DNA from: CAIKZZ01 sp035604595 | GTDB lineage: Bacteria > Pseudomonadota > Gammaproteobacteria > Steroidobacterales > Steroidobacteraceae | Length of the DNA: 64,000 nt | Assembly: GCA_035604595.1 (NCBI GenBank) | Contig: DATNIE010000013.1 | Location: 65,693-129,692 of the forward strand | Direction of reading: 5' to 3' | Part shown: positions 35,331 to 43,626 of the stretch, one piece after another | Layout: each line of letters starts with the position of its first letter | Numbering within the stretch: the first letter of the stretch is position 1 | Position numbers and translations under genes: made by a program | The notes under the pieces: model-generated | Database searches by the model: none | The model's input: the letters and a program-made list of their open reading frames with translations, nothing else | Told to the model about the DNA's origin: nothing

Positions 35331-36842
35331 TCAGCGGTGGGCGTAGTCGACGATCCGGCGCACAACGGACGCGTAGTCCCCGTCGAAATGGTGTCCGCCG
35401 CCGAGCGCGACCGCCGTGACCTTCGCGCTCGCGAGTCGCGGACATGGCGAGTCGTGCTCGTCGGCGCCATAGAGACAGAGCACGCTCGCCTCGCCCATGC
35501 GCGCCACCTCCGGCGCAACCGGCCGGTCGCCGTCACCGCTACCGGGGATCCAGTCCGACACATGGAACTCGAAGCTCGCCGAGTCGCTGAGCCCGAGCAG
35601 GCTCACGGTCCGGACCCGGGCACGTACATCATCCGGCAGGCGCGTGTAGAGAAACGGCAGCACGTCCGCTCCGAACGAGTATCCGACCAGCAGGGCGTTC
35701 GGTTGCTGCCACGCGGCGCTGTAGCGGCGGATCAGGCGTTCGAGATCCTTGGCTGCCGCGGCCGGCGTGCGCCCGTTCCAGAAGTACTTCAGCGTGTTGA
35801 GGCCGACGACCGGGATGCCTCGCGCGGCAAGCGCTGCCGATATGTCCTGGTCGAGCCCGGCCCAGCCGCCGTCGCCTGTCAGCAGAACCGCGAACAGTCC
35901 GCGTTCCGCCGCGACGGGCTGCGCGGTGGCTGGCACCTCGACGATTGGCAGGTCCCGCACGTCAGGAATAGTCGCCGGTGCAGGCCGTGCCCGTGCGGTC
36001 AGCGTCGCGTACGCGGCCTTGAACTGCGGCCGCCAGTTGCGCTCCACCGAGAACCCGTGCCCGACTTTCGGCAGCCACACGAGTTGGGCATTGGCGACCG
36101 AGGCGACGAACTCGCGGGTCGCGCCGGGATCGCAGACCTGATCCAGGTCGCCCTGGAACGCGACCCATGGCGTGACGTTGCCTCTCGCCGCCGCGAACAC
36201 GACTCCCTGGTCCACGGGCCGGGCGGGCGAGGTCCCGTGGTCGACCTGGAAAGCAAGCCCGCTGCCCTTGCAGATCGACTGCGTGACTGCGAGGTCCGGA
36301 CAGAAACCCAGGCTCATCGCACCCGCGAATGTGCCCTTCGGGGACTGCACGACCGTCGCATAGACAAGCGTCGCCCCCGAGGAATACCCGACCAGCACGG
36401 GCGGCAGGTAGTCCGGAAGCTTGACGCGCTGCTCGACCTCGTGCGCGAGGCCCTCGAAGTCGACCGCGAAGTTCCGGCAGCTGCTGGCAGGCGCGTTGAC
36501 GGCTTTCAGATAGCTGCGAATGTCGATGCCGACGACGAGCGCGCCCATGTCCGTCAGGTGGCGCGCCATGTCGACGACCCCGAGGTTCCAGCCGCCGTCG
36601 CCCGAGACGAACAGCGCTACGCTCGTCGGATGGCTGTGCGGCCGGTATACCGTCACCTCGCCAAAGGGGCCGTAGCGCAGTTTCTGCTCGCCGGGGATCA
36701 CCGGCGCAGGGGCATCGCCGCCAGTGCCGGGCGTCGGGCCACGCTCTGCGGCCCCCGCCGCTGCGGGCGCGAGCACCAACCATGCGACGACGGCCGGGGC
36801 CGCCCGTGCGATCAGCATCAGCCACCATCCGGACGCGCTCAT
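35331..36842 (-). CDS. acvB: AcvB/VirJ-like periplasmic hydrolase
   Basis: The 503-residue protein has a signal peptide and two VirJ-like alpha/beta-hydrolase halves. The first contains L-F-V-S-G-D-G-G-W and V-G-Y-S-S-G-A; the second contains L-L-T-G-D-G-G-W, V-G-Y-S-F-G-A-D and a late G-G-G-H-H-F-D. In Agrobacterium, AcvB hydrolyses lysyl-phosphatidylglycerol in the periplasm and is encoded with the synthase LpiA/MprF. Here the ATG overlaps the mprF stop (ATGA), so the same synthesis/removal pair is likely. That the lipid is lysyl- rather than alanyl-phosphatidylglycerol is inferred. Confidence 0.85.
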   Translation of the reverse strand: MSASGWWLMLIARAAPAVVAWLVLAPAAAGAAERGPTPGTGGDAPAPVIPGEQKLRYGPFGEVTVYRPHSHPTSVALFVSGDGGWNLGVVDMARHLTDMGALVVGIDIRSYLKAVNAPASSCRNFAVDFEGLAHEVEQRVKLPDYLPPVLVGYSSGATLVYATVVQSPKGTFAGAMSLGFCPDLAVTQSICKGSGLAFQVDHGTSPARPVDQGVVFAAARGNVTPWVAFQGDLDQVCDPGATREFVASVANAQLVWLPKVGHGFSVERNWRPQFKAAYATLTARARPAPATIPDVRDLPIVEVPATAQPVAAERGLFAVLLTGDGGWAGLDQDISAALAARGIPVVGLNTLKYFWNGRTPAAAAKDLERLIRRYSAAWQQPNALLVGYSFGADVLPFLYTRLPDDVRARVRTVSLLGLSDSASFEFHVSDWIPGSGDGDRPVAPEVARMGEASVLCLYGADEHDSPCPRLASAKVTAVALGGGHHFDGDYASVVRRIVDYAHR

Positions 36843-39436
36843 TTTACAATCAGCTCCTTGATGCCGCCGGCGATCAGCGACGAGACGTCGAGCAGCACGC
36901 GCGGCAGGTGCAGGCCCCCGGGCGAGGCCAGGTAGCGAGGCTCCCAGACCGGGTCGAACTTGGACTTGAAGCGTCGCAGCCCCTCGAAGTTATAGAACGA
37001 TTCACCGTGGCGATAGAGGAAGCTCCCGAGCCGGTGCCAGAGCGGCGCGAGCGCGCGGTTCTCGAGGCCGGCGAGCGGCGCCATGCCGAGGTTGAACGTC
37101 CGATAGCCCTGGGCGCGCCCCCACAGCATCAGCTCGATGAACAGGAAATCCATCGAGCTGCGCGGCGCATCCGGAAGGAAGCGCATCAGGTCGACCGACA
37201 ACTCCTCGCACGCCTCGGTGCCCCAGAGATTTGCGAAGGCGACGATGTCGCCTTCGCTCTTGACGATCGCGACCGGAAACTCACTCAGGTACCGCTCGCT
37301 GAACGCCCCGAGCGAAAAGCCTTTCTCGGCGGTGACCCTGTCGTCGAGCCACGCATCCGAAATGGCCTTCAGCCTCGGCAGCAGCGGCGGAACGCCCGCC
37401 TTGGCCACGACCTCGAAGCGGGCGCCATCGCGCTGGGCCCGGCGCCGCGCATGGCGCAGATCCGCTCGCGCGCTGCCCTCGAGATGAAAATCCGCGAGCG
37501 CAACCTTGGCTTCCTCGCCGAGCTTCAAAAGCGACAGTCCGAGATCGATGTAGAGCGGCAGCGCCCGGTCACTCACTTCGTAGAACACCGTGCGGCCGCC
37601 GCGCCGGTCGACAAGTTCACGAAATGCCCACACGAGCTCCTCGTCGCGCTCGGGAGCGCCGACCGGATCTCCGAGCGCGACCCAGCTGGCGCCGCTCACC
37701 TGGTACATGACGAACGCATCGCCGGCCGGGTGAAACAGCAGCCGCTTGTCGCCGGCGAGCGCGGCATTCGCGAGGCTCGAGTCCGACCGGGCGATCGCGA
37801 CTCGCGCCCGGTCGAGGTCGAGCTGCGCCGGGTCGTGCGGCTCGGGGGGTGCGGGCTTCATCAGGTTCACGGCCATGAAGGCCGCGACCGCGACAACGAC
37901 GGCGAACGAGGCCCTGAGCATCCGCGGTGCATCGCCCTTGAGTGCGAAGGTCCACCACAGGTCGTGCGAGTACGGAACGTGCCGGTGCGCGAGTACTCCG
38001 ATCCAGACCGACAGGGCGACCATGATTGCGACGCTGGCGATCCAGCCCGGCGTGAAACGCTGGCTCATGATCGTCGACGGACGGTGGAAGGCGCGGCGCG
38101 CGAGCCACATCACGAGCAACACCAGGCCGAGGTAGGCCGCCTCCTCGACGTCGAGGCCCTTCAGGACAGAGGCGGCAATCCCGGCGACCAGCAGCCAGAA
38201 TGTCAGCTGGTAGGCCGCCGCGAGCCGGCGGAACAGTCCTCGCGCCAGCACCAGCAGTCCGACGCCGATGACGCTGCCGGCGAGGTGCGACAGCTCCAGC
38301 AGAGGCAGCGGCACAATGTCGACGAGCTTGCCGATCCGCGCATCGACCGCGGGGGTCGCTCCCGACACCAGCAGCACCGCTCCCGCGAGGAACACGAGCA
38401 CGCCGATCAGCTGCGGCGCCACCGGCGTCAGCAGCGGCCCGAGCACTGAGCCCGCGAAGCCGCCGGCGCGCACGAGCCGCGGCCGCTGGCGGTAGAACTC
38501 GTGGGCCACGAACGCGAGCGCTGCAATCAGCAGCGGCGCCAGGTAATAGATGCCGCGATACGCGAGCAGGGCTCCGAGCAGCTGCGGCGCGGGTACCGCA
38601 GGCAGCGCGAGCGAGATCAGCGCCTCGATGACTCCGAGCCCACCCGGGACCTGGCTGAGGATCCCGGCAACGACCGCGACGGCGTACAGCCCCGTGAAAG
38701 TCACGAAGCCGGTGGTCGCGGCTGCCGGCAGCAGGACGTACAGCACACCCGAGGCGAGCGTCAGGTCGACGACCGCGACCAGCACTTGCGCAATCGCGAG
38801 GCGCGCGCCCGGCGGCCGCAGCGCCCACGGCCCGATCGCGAGCGGCGCGCGGGCGAGGCCCGCCCACAGCACATAGCCCGCGACCCAGGCAACCAGCAGC
38901 GCGCCGATCAGCTTCGACCAGAAGTGACCGACGTGAAGCGCGCCGCCACCGGGTGCCGCGACGAGCAGCGCAGTTCCGGCGAGCATGCTGATTCCGATCG
39001 CGGTCGTCAAAGCGCACATCGACACGATCGTCGCCACGTCGACCGCCGTCAGGCCCTGCGCCGAGTACAGCCGGTAGCGCACCGCGCCGCCCGTGAACGC
39101 GGCGAGGCTAAGATTATTGCCAAAGGCGTAGGCGATGAACGAGGTCAGCGCCGTGCGAGGATAAGACACCGGCTTCTGCACGTACTCAACGCCGAGCCAG
39201 TCGTACAGCGTCAGCATGCAGTAGCTCGCAAAGGTGAGCGCGCAGGCGGCAAGAACCGCCGAGCGCGGAATCGCTTTCAGCGCCGCGAACACATCGCGCA
39301 GGTGGTAGCCGCTGAGTACGTGGTGGAGTATCCACGCGACCAGCGCGAAGACGACGACCGAGAACAGCGGGGCCAGCCAGCGCCACCAGCGGAACGGATC
39401 GACAGGGGCCTCGGAGCCAGCGCGGACGTCGCTCAT
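36839..39436 (-). CDS. mprF: Phosphatidylglycerol lysyltransferase/flippase MprF
   Basis: The 865-residue membrane protein adds an amino acid from tRNA to phosphatidylglycerol and moves the lipid to the outer leaflet. This lowers surface charge and gives resistance to cationic peptides. About 14 hydrophobic segments fill residues 20-520. The C-terminal DUF2156 synthase domain shows F-H-P-A-G-D-A-F-V-M-Y, W-V-A-L-G-D-P-V-G and F-N-L-G-M-A-P-L-A. The start at ATG 39436 drops 40 random residues. A CATAGT box ends 6 bases before it, so the message may be leaderless. It is coupled to acvB. Confidence 0.9.
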   Translation of the reverse strand: MSDVRAGSEAPVDPFRWWRWLAPLFSVVVFALVAWILHHVLSGYHLRDVFAALKAIPRSAVLAACALTFASYCMLTLYDWLGVEYVQKPVSYPRTALTSFIAYAFGNNLSLAAFTGGAVRYRLYSAQGLTAVDVATIVSMCALTTAIGISMLAGTALLVAAPGGGALHVGHFWSKLIGALLVAWVAGYVLWAGLARAPLAIGPWALRPPGARLAIAQVLVAVVDLTLASGVLYVLLPAAATTGFVTFTGLYAVAVVAGILSQVPGGLGVIEALISLALPAVPAPQLLGALLAYRGIYYLAPLLIAALAFVAHEFYRQRPRLVRAGGFAGSVLGPLLTPVAPQLIGVLVFLAGAVLLVSGATPAVDARIGKLVDIVPLPLLELSHLAGSVIGVGLLVLARGLFRRLAAAYQLTFWLLVAGIAASVLKGLDVEEAAYLGLVLLVMWLARRAFHRPSTIMSQRFTPGWIASVAIMVALSVWIGVLAHRHVPYSHDLWWTFALKGDAPRMLRASFAVVVAVAAFMAVNLMKPAPPEPHDPAQLDLDRARVAIARSDSSLANAALAGDKRLLFHPAGDAFVMYQVSGASWVALGDPVGAPERDEELVWAFRELVDRRGGRTVFYEVSDRALPLYIDLGLSLLKLGEEAKVALADFHLEGSARADLRHARRRAQRDGARFEVVAKAGVPPLLPRLKAISDAWLDDRVTAEKGFSLGAFSERYLSEFPVAIVKSEGDIVAFANLWGTEACEELSVDLMRFLPDAPRSSMDFLFIELMLWGRAQGYRTFNLGMAPLAGLENRALAPLWHRLGSFLYRHGESFYNFEGLRRFKSKFDPVWEPRYLASPGGLHLPRVLLDVSSLIAGGIKELIVK

Positions 39437-39453
39437 GCGGCTACTATGATCCC
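39437..39453. promoter_or_regulatory. 17-base divergent promoter shared by mprF and the oxidoreductase gene
   Basis: Only 17 bases separate two divergent ATG codons. TACTAT (39442-39447, plus) and CATAGT (39448-39443, minus) overlap almost completely, and each ends 6 bases before its own ATG. Both transcripts would be leaderless. No -35 box was found on either side, where it would lie inside the opposite gene. Confidence 0.5.
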
Positions 39454-40521
39454 ATGCGAAGCCTACGGACCGTATGGCGGATCGACCGGGCCGGCTCGCT
39501 CGACCGGCTGCGTCTGACTGAGGAAGACCTTCCCCCGCCGGCGGCGGGCGAGGCACAGGTCGCGGTGCGCGCTGTGGGCCTCAATTTCGCCGACGCCTTG
39601 GCCTGCCTGGGGCTTTATTCGGCGACGCCCCGCGGCAGTTTCGTGCCGGGACTCGAGGCCGCCGGTGTCATCGAGGCTCTGGGGGCTCCGCTGCCCGGGC
39701 GGAACGGGCGACTGCTGATCGGGGACCGCGTCAGCGTTCTGACCCGCTTCGGCGGCTATGCGACCCGGCTCAACGCCGACATCCGTTACCTCCAGCCGAT
39801 CCCGACGGGCTGGTCCTTCGAGCAGGCCGCGGCGTTTCCGGTGCAGACGCTGACTGCGTGGTGGGGCCTCATGCGCCTCGGCGAGGTCCGTGCAGGCAGC
39901 GCCGTCCTCGTCCAGTCGGCCGCCGGCGGCGTCGGCCTGCAGGCCCTCGCGATCCTGCAGCGGCTCGGCGGCCGGCCGGTCGCCGTGGTCGGGAGCTCCG
40001 CCAAGATCGAGTTCTTGCACCGACACCTCTCGCTGCCGCGCTCGAGCCTCGTGCTGCGCGAACGCGGGCTCTTCGCCGCACGCCTCGATGCGGCGCTCGC
40101 GGCTCTCGGCGCGGTGGGATTCGACGTCGTGTTCGACGCGGTGCTCGGCGAATGGTTCGCGCCCTGCTTCGAGCGCCTGGCGCCGGAAGGCCGCTACGTG
40201 CTGTTTGGTGCAGCCGACTTCATCTCGCCGGGCGCGCGGCCCTGCTGGCCGCGCCTCGCGTGGCACTGGCTCAGACGCCCGCGGCTCGATCCGCTCGCGA
40301 TGATTTCCAGGAACCGCGGACTGCTGGCCTTCAACCTGATCTGGCTGTGGGAGAGCGTCGAGCGCGTGCCGGAAGCCTACGCCGCGCTCGCGGCGCTCGA
40401 CTTAGATCCACCGCATATCGGCGCGCAGCATCCGTTCGCCGCGGTCCGTACCGCACTCGCGGAACTACAGTCCGGGCGTACGGTCGGCAAGAGCGTGCTG
40501 CAGGTCGACGGCGCCGCATGA
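39454..40521 (+). CDS. Quinone-oxidoreductase-like medium-chain dehydrogenase
   Basis: This 355-residue MDR-superfamily protein resembles the VAT-1/quinone oxidoreductase group. The N-terminal substrate domain has V-G-L-N-F-A-D-A-L and the nucleotide-binding motif is S-A-A-G-G-V-G-L-Q. It lacks the zinc-ligand pattern of alcohol dehydrogenases, so it is probably an NADPH-dependent enone/quinone reductase. Substrate unknown. It starts 17 bases from mprF in the opposite direction and overlaps the MATE gene by 4 bases (ATGA), suggesting a redox-plus-efflux unit. Confidence 0.85.
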   Translation: MRSLRTVWRIDRAGSLDRLRLTEEDLPPPAAGEAQVAVRAVGLNFADALACLGLYSATPRGSFVPGLEAAGVIEALGAPLPGRNGRLLIGDRVSVLTRFGGYATRLNADIRYLQPIPTGWSFEQAAAFPVQTLTAWWGLMRLGEVRAGSAVLVQSAAGGVGLQALAILQRLGGRPVAVVGSSAKIEFLHRHLSLPRSSLVLRERGLFAARLDAALAALGAVGFDVVFDAVLGEWFAPCFERLAPEGRYVLFGAADFISPGARPCWPRLAWHWLRRPRLDPLAMISRNRGLLAFNLIWLWESVERVPEAYAALAALDLDPPHIGAQHPFAAVRTALAELQSGRTVGKSVLQVDGAA

Positions 40522-41912
40522 AGAGCGGCCCCACATCGCTCACCGAAGGTCCTATCGCCCGGACGCTGATCACCTTCGCAATCCCGATCCTGCTCGGCAA
40601 TGTGCTGCAGGCGCTCAATGGGTCGGTCAATTCGGTCTGGGTCGGCCGCTTCCTGGGCGAGGCCGCGCTGACGGCGACGGCCATCGCCAACACGATCATG
40701 TTCCTGCTGCTCGGCGGCGTGTTTGGGGTATCGCTGGCCGCGACGATACTGGTCGCCCAGTACATCGGCGCGCAGCGGCTCGACGCGGCGCGCCGCGTTG
40801 TCGGCACGAGCGCGACATTCTTCGCGGTGGTCGCGACCTTGATCGCGGTCGCCGGCTGGCTCGGCGCCTCACGCCTGCTTGCCGCGATGCACACACCCCC
40901 CGACGCCTTGCCTTTCGCGCACGCTTATCTGCGGATCATCTTCGTCGCGATCCCGTTTCTGTATCTCTATACGTACGTCATGGCGGTGCTGCGCGGCGCC
41001 GGGGACTCCAAGACGCCGTTCAAGTTCCTGGTGCTGTCGGTCGGTCTCGACATCGCCCTAAACCCGCTGCTGATCTTCGGCCTGGGTCCGGTCCCCCGCC
41101 TCGGCATTGCCGGCTCCGCACTCGCGACCCTGATCGCCAACGCGATCAGCCTCGTGGCGCTGATCGTGTTCCTGTACCGCAAACGCAATCCGCTGTGCCT
41201 CAGGGGCCGGGAGCTCGCCTACCTGCGGCTCGACGGGGCCATCGTCGCGACGCTGCTGAAGAAAGGCCTGCCGATGGGTCTGCAGCTGCTGGTGATTTCT
41301 GCGAATGCGGTCGCACTGATCACGCTCGTCAACCGCTTCGGAACGGACACAACGGCCGCTTACGGAGCGACGTGGCAGCTGTGCAACTACCTGCAGATGC
41401 CTCCGTTCGCCATCGCCGCGGCGGTTTCGTCGATGGCGGCCCAGAACGTCGGTGCCGGCCGCTGGGACCGCGTGGCGCGGATCGCCCGCGCAGGTGTCAC
41501 GTTCCACTGCGTACTGACCGGTGCGCTGGTGCTCATCCTGCTCGCCCTCAACACGACCGCGCTGGGTCTATTCCTGCCGCCGGGGCGGGCGCTCGCGATC
41601 GCCGGCCACATCAACCTGACGAGCGCGTGGTCGTTCGTGTTCTTCGGCATCTCGATGGTGCTGTTCGGCGTCGTCCGCTCGACCGGCGCCGTCGTGCCGC
41701 CGCTCGTGGCGCTGTTTATCGCACTGTGGGGGATACGCATCCCGTTCGCAGTGGCATTGATTCCGCGCTTTGGGGCAGATGCGATCTGGTGGAGCTTTCC
41801 GCTCGCCTCCTGCGTCGCAGCGTTGCTCGCGCTCGGCTACTACCGGTGGGGCGGCTGGCGGCGCGCGCGGATGATGAGTGCAGTGCCGACCCCCGCTGCC
41901 ACCGATGACTGA
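40518..41912 (+). CDS. MATE-family multidrug/toxin exporter
   Basis: The 464-residue protein has about 12 membrane helices in two similar halves and the MATE start P-I-A-R-T-L-I-T-F-A-I-P-I-L-L-G, followed by V-W-V-G-R-F-L-G. MATE proteins export cationic drugs or metabolites using Na+ or H+. The frame is open far upstream (to 39858), but that part lies within the oxidoreductase gene; ATG 40518 gives the normal length and an ATGA overlap. What it exports is unknown. Confidence 0.9.
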   Translation: MKSGPTSLTEGPIARTLITFAIPILLGNVLQALNGSVNSVWVGRFLGEAALTATAIANTIMFLLLGGVFGVSLAATILVAQYIGAQRLDAARRVVGTSATFFAVVATLIAVAGWLGASRLLAAMHTPPDALPFAHAYLRIIFVAIPFLYLYTYVMAVLRGAGDSKTPFKFLVLSVGLDIALNPLLIFGLGPVPRLGIAGSALATLIANAISLVALIVFLYRKRNPLCLRGRELAYLRLDGAIVATLLKKGLPMGLQLLVISANAVALITLVNRFGTDTTAAYGATWQLCNYLQMPPFAIAAAVSSMAAQNVGAGRWDRVARIARAGVTFHCVLTGALVLILLALNTTALGLFLPPGRALAIAGHINLTSAWSFVFFGISMVLFGVVRSTGAVVPPLVALFIALWGIRIPFAVALIPRFGADAIWWSFPLASCVAALLALGYYRWGGWRRARMMSAVPTPAATDD

Positions 41913-42073
41913 GTCAGCGTGAGAGCCCAATGCACCACGTGAGCGTCCTTGCGTCCCCCGCATGCCCGGGCAGCACGATCCTCGAGCGACGCGACAATCT
42001 TCGGCGTTGCGCTACCGCACGCTGCCGCCTGGCCGCTGGCCTCGTCCTCGTCGCCGGCATGCCGGCGCCCGAC

Positions 42074-42799
42074 TCAGTCGACGAACCGGACTGCAGCTGC
42101 GACCCGCGCCGCGACCGCATCAATCGGGCCCGCGTCGGCGGCGCCGCGCGACAGTACCGCGAGCGCCCCGCGCCCCGCCGGCACGATGACGCCCCGATAT
42201 CCGCCCTCGTCGATCGCGGTATCCCGCGACACGTGCTCATGGCGAAGCACCATGACTGTCATCGGCCCGGCGGTGGTCTGAACGACGAGGTGCGGCACGA
42301 ACCAGCCGCGGAACCAGCAGCTGTGGGCGTAGGTGATCTGCGGCACGCCGGGTTCGAGCCGCACGCCCGAGCGGTTGAGCACGTAGGCGAGTGCCGAGTC
42401 TGGCACTTTGACGTCAGTCACAGCCCAGGCCTCGGGCTCGAGGGCCATGTGCGCGACGACTGCAGAGGCGAGCGCCCGCCGCGGATAGATCGTCGTGATG
42501 GCCGCAACGAGCACCGCGGCCACGATGGCGCTCGCGGCGAGGGCGAACCATCCGGGCACGCGGCGCGAACGCCGCGCGGCAGTCCGCCGCGCAGCGAGCT
42601 CGACCGGTATCTGGTCGACTGCCGGGGGCGCTCGCGTCGGGACTGGGATCTCGAGCGCCCGGCGCAGCTTGGCGTCGAACGCGGCGAGCTCGGCCGCATG
42701 GCGCGCGCATTCAGGGCACACCGCCAGGTGCGCGGCGATCGCTGGCGTGCGCCCGGCCGGCTCGGCATCCAGGGATTCGCGGACACGCTCGCAGTTCAC
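42074..42799 (-). CDS. Anti-sigma factor, DUF3379 type
   Basis: This 241-residue protein begins with a zinc-finger-like anti-sigma domain (A-A-H-L-A-V-C-P-E-C-A-R-H). It has one membrane helix near residues 85-105 (W-F-A-L-A-A-S-A-I-V-A-A-V-L-V-A-A-I) and a periplasmic domain. The architecture is that of membrane anti-sigma factors of the DUF3379 group. Its start overlaps the stop of the sigma-factor gene (ATGA), the standard arrangement for a sigma/anti-sigma pair. The signal is unknown. Confidence 0.85.
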   Translation of the reverse strand: MNCERVRESLDAEPAGRTPAIAAHLAVCPECARHAAELAAFDAKLRRALEIPVPTRAPPAVDQIPVELAARRTAARRSRRVPGWFALAASAIVAAVLVAAITTIYPRRALASAVVAHMALEPEAWAVTDVKVPDSALAYVLNRSGVRLEPGVPQITYAHSCWFRGWFVPHLVVQTTAGPMTVMVLRHEHVSRDTAIDEGGYRGVIVPAGRGALAVLSRGAADAGPIDAVAARVAAAVRFVD

Positions 42800-43314
42800 T
42801 GCGCGTCCCCACCGCCCGCGAGCGCGGTACGCAGCTTCTGGCGGGCGCGAAACAGCCGTGTCAGGACCGCACCCGGCTTCAGGTCCATGTGCCGCGCGAT
42901 TTCCTCCGTCGAGTATCCCATCAGCACCTGCAGCACCAGCGGCTCGCGGTAGTCATCCTCGAGCGCGAACAGCGCCTCGCGCAGCTCCGTCAGCTCATGG
43001 GCGTCGGCGGCCCCGAGCGCCGGATCCTCGACGGCCGCGAGCTCCTCGACGTCCACAGTCTCGAAGCGCTTGCGCTCGAAGCGGCGGGCGAATTCGCGGC
43101 GCGCGATCGTGAGCAGCCACGGCCGCACCGCGGCGTCCTCGCCGAGGCCGTCGAGCGAGCGCCAGGCGCGCAACAGCGTGTCCTGCACGACGTCCTCGGC
43201 AACGGCCCGGTCGCGCGCCAGCCAGAATGCGAACCGGTAGAGGTCCGGCCGCAGGGTGCCGCACAGCGCATCAAAGCGTGCGTGCCGGCGCGCAGTGTCC
43301 GTCGAGTCGCTCAT
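42796..43314 (-). CDS. ECF sigma factor
   Basis: The 172-residue RNA-polymerase sigma factor has region 2 (Y-R-F-A-F-W-L-A-R-D, A-E-D-V-V-Q-D-T-L-L-R-A-W) and region 4 (Y-R-E-P-L-V-L-Q-V-L-M-G-Y-S-T-E-E-I-A, G-A-V-L-T-R-L-F-R-A-R-Q-K-L). The longer frame up to 44673 runs antisense to the DUF692 gene and is rejected. ATG 43314 lies 7 bases after a promoter-like motif that recurs on the divergent side, so it probably controls itself and the DUF692 locus. No Shine-Dalgarno sequence is present. Confidence 0.9.
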   Translation of the reverse strand: MSDSTDTARRHARFDALCGTLRPDLYRFAFWLARDRAVAEDVVQDTLLRAWRSLDGLGEDAAVRPWLLTIARREFARRFERKRFETVDVEELAAVEDPALGAADAHELTELREALFALEDDYREPLVLQVLMGYSTEEIARHMDLKPGAVLTRLFRARQKLRTALAGGGDAQ

Positions 43315-43321
43315 CAAGGGG

Positions 43322-43348
43322 GACCGGGCCGTTGCGTCACTTATTACA
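43322..43348 (-). promoter_or_regulatory. ECF-type promoter candidate of the sigma gene
   Basis: On the minus strand TGTAATAA, 9 bases, then CGGCCCGGTC. The last base lies 7 bases before the sigma-factor ATG. GTAAYA and GGTC are 16 bases apart, a normal ECF -35/-10 distance. The same pattern occurs facing the other way at 43436-43462. Confidence 0.55.
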
Positions 43349-43435
43349 GAGAGTCGGCTCAAGGCTGGGGGAGCATCGTACACGGACGCGGTCGCTGCTG
43401 CGATGCAGCATCGGCGACTGCCGCCAGTGCGCACG

Positions 43436-43462
43436 TGTAACAAAGGTCCCCTCGGCCGGGTC
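43436..43462 (+). promoter_or_regulatory. ECF-type promoter candidate facing the DUF692 genes
   Basis: TGTAACAA, 9 bases, then CGGCCGGGTC: identical in form to the motif before the sigma gene (TGTAAYAA-N9-CGGCCSGGTC). A GTG codon lies exactly 7 bases after it, and the DUF692 ATG 164 bases after it. Confidence 0.55.
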
Positions 43463-43469
43463 TGCGTTC

Positions 43470-43553
43470 GTGGGCCCGACCATCTACGCGCCGTCCGCGC
43501 GACGGATCGATCGACGGACTTGCCTTGGCCGCTGGCCCCGGTGCAGGCTCTGA
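43470..43553 (+). CDS. Possible 27-residue cysteine peptide upstream of DUF692 (speculative)
   Basis: A GTG placed 7 bases after the ECF-like motif opens a 27-codon ORF. The product is strongly basic, with cysteines at 18 and 25 in the C-terminal part (T-C-L-G-R-W-P-R-C-R-L). DUF692 enzymes act on cysteine-containing precursor peptides, some (methanobactin) under 35 residues. It would need leaderless translation from GTG. Length, promoter spacing and position support it; the high-GC setting makes chance ORFs common. No known precursor family is recognised. Confidence 0.25.
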   Translation: MGPTIYAPSARRIDRRTCLGRWPRCRL

Positions 43554-43626
43554 AATGCGACCGCCGGACCCTGCGTGAGGGTGTTCCCCGGGCACGCCGG
43601 GATGGTGGTTGGACGGCAGGAATCGC

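Larger units (their letters stand above)
43349..43626. other. Divergent control region, ECF sigma / DUF692 locus
   Basis: About 280 bases contain the plus-strand copy of the ECF-like motif (43436-43462) and a 27-codon ORF (43470-43553). No DUF2282 (BufA-type) gene, terminator or known RNA was found. Confidence 0.5.

Noticed and set aside
39858..40517. Upstream extension of the MATE frame to give 684 residues
   Set aside because: It overlaps the oxidoreductase gene entirely and is Arg/Ala-rich; MATE similarity begins at ATG 40518.
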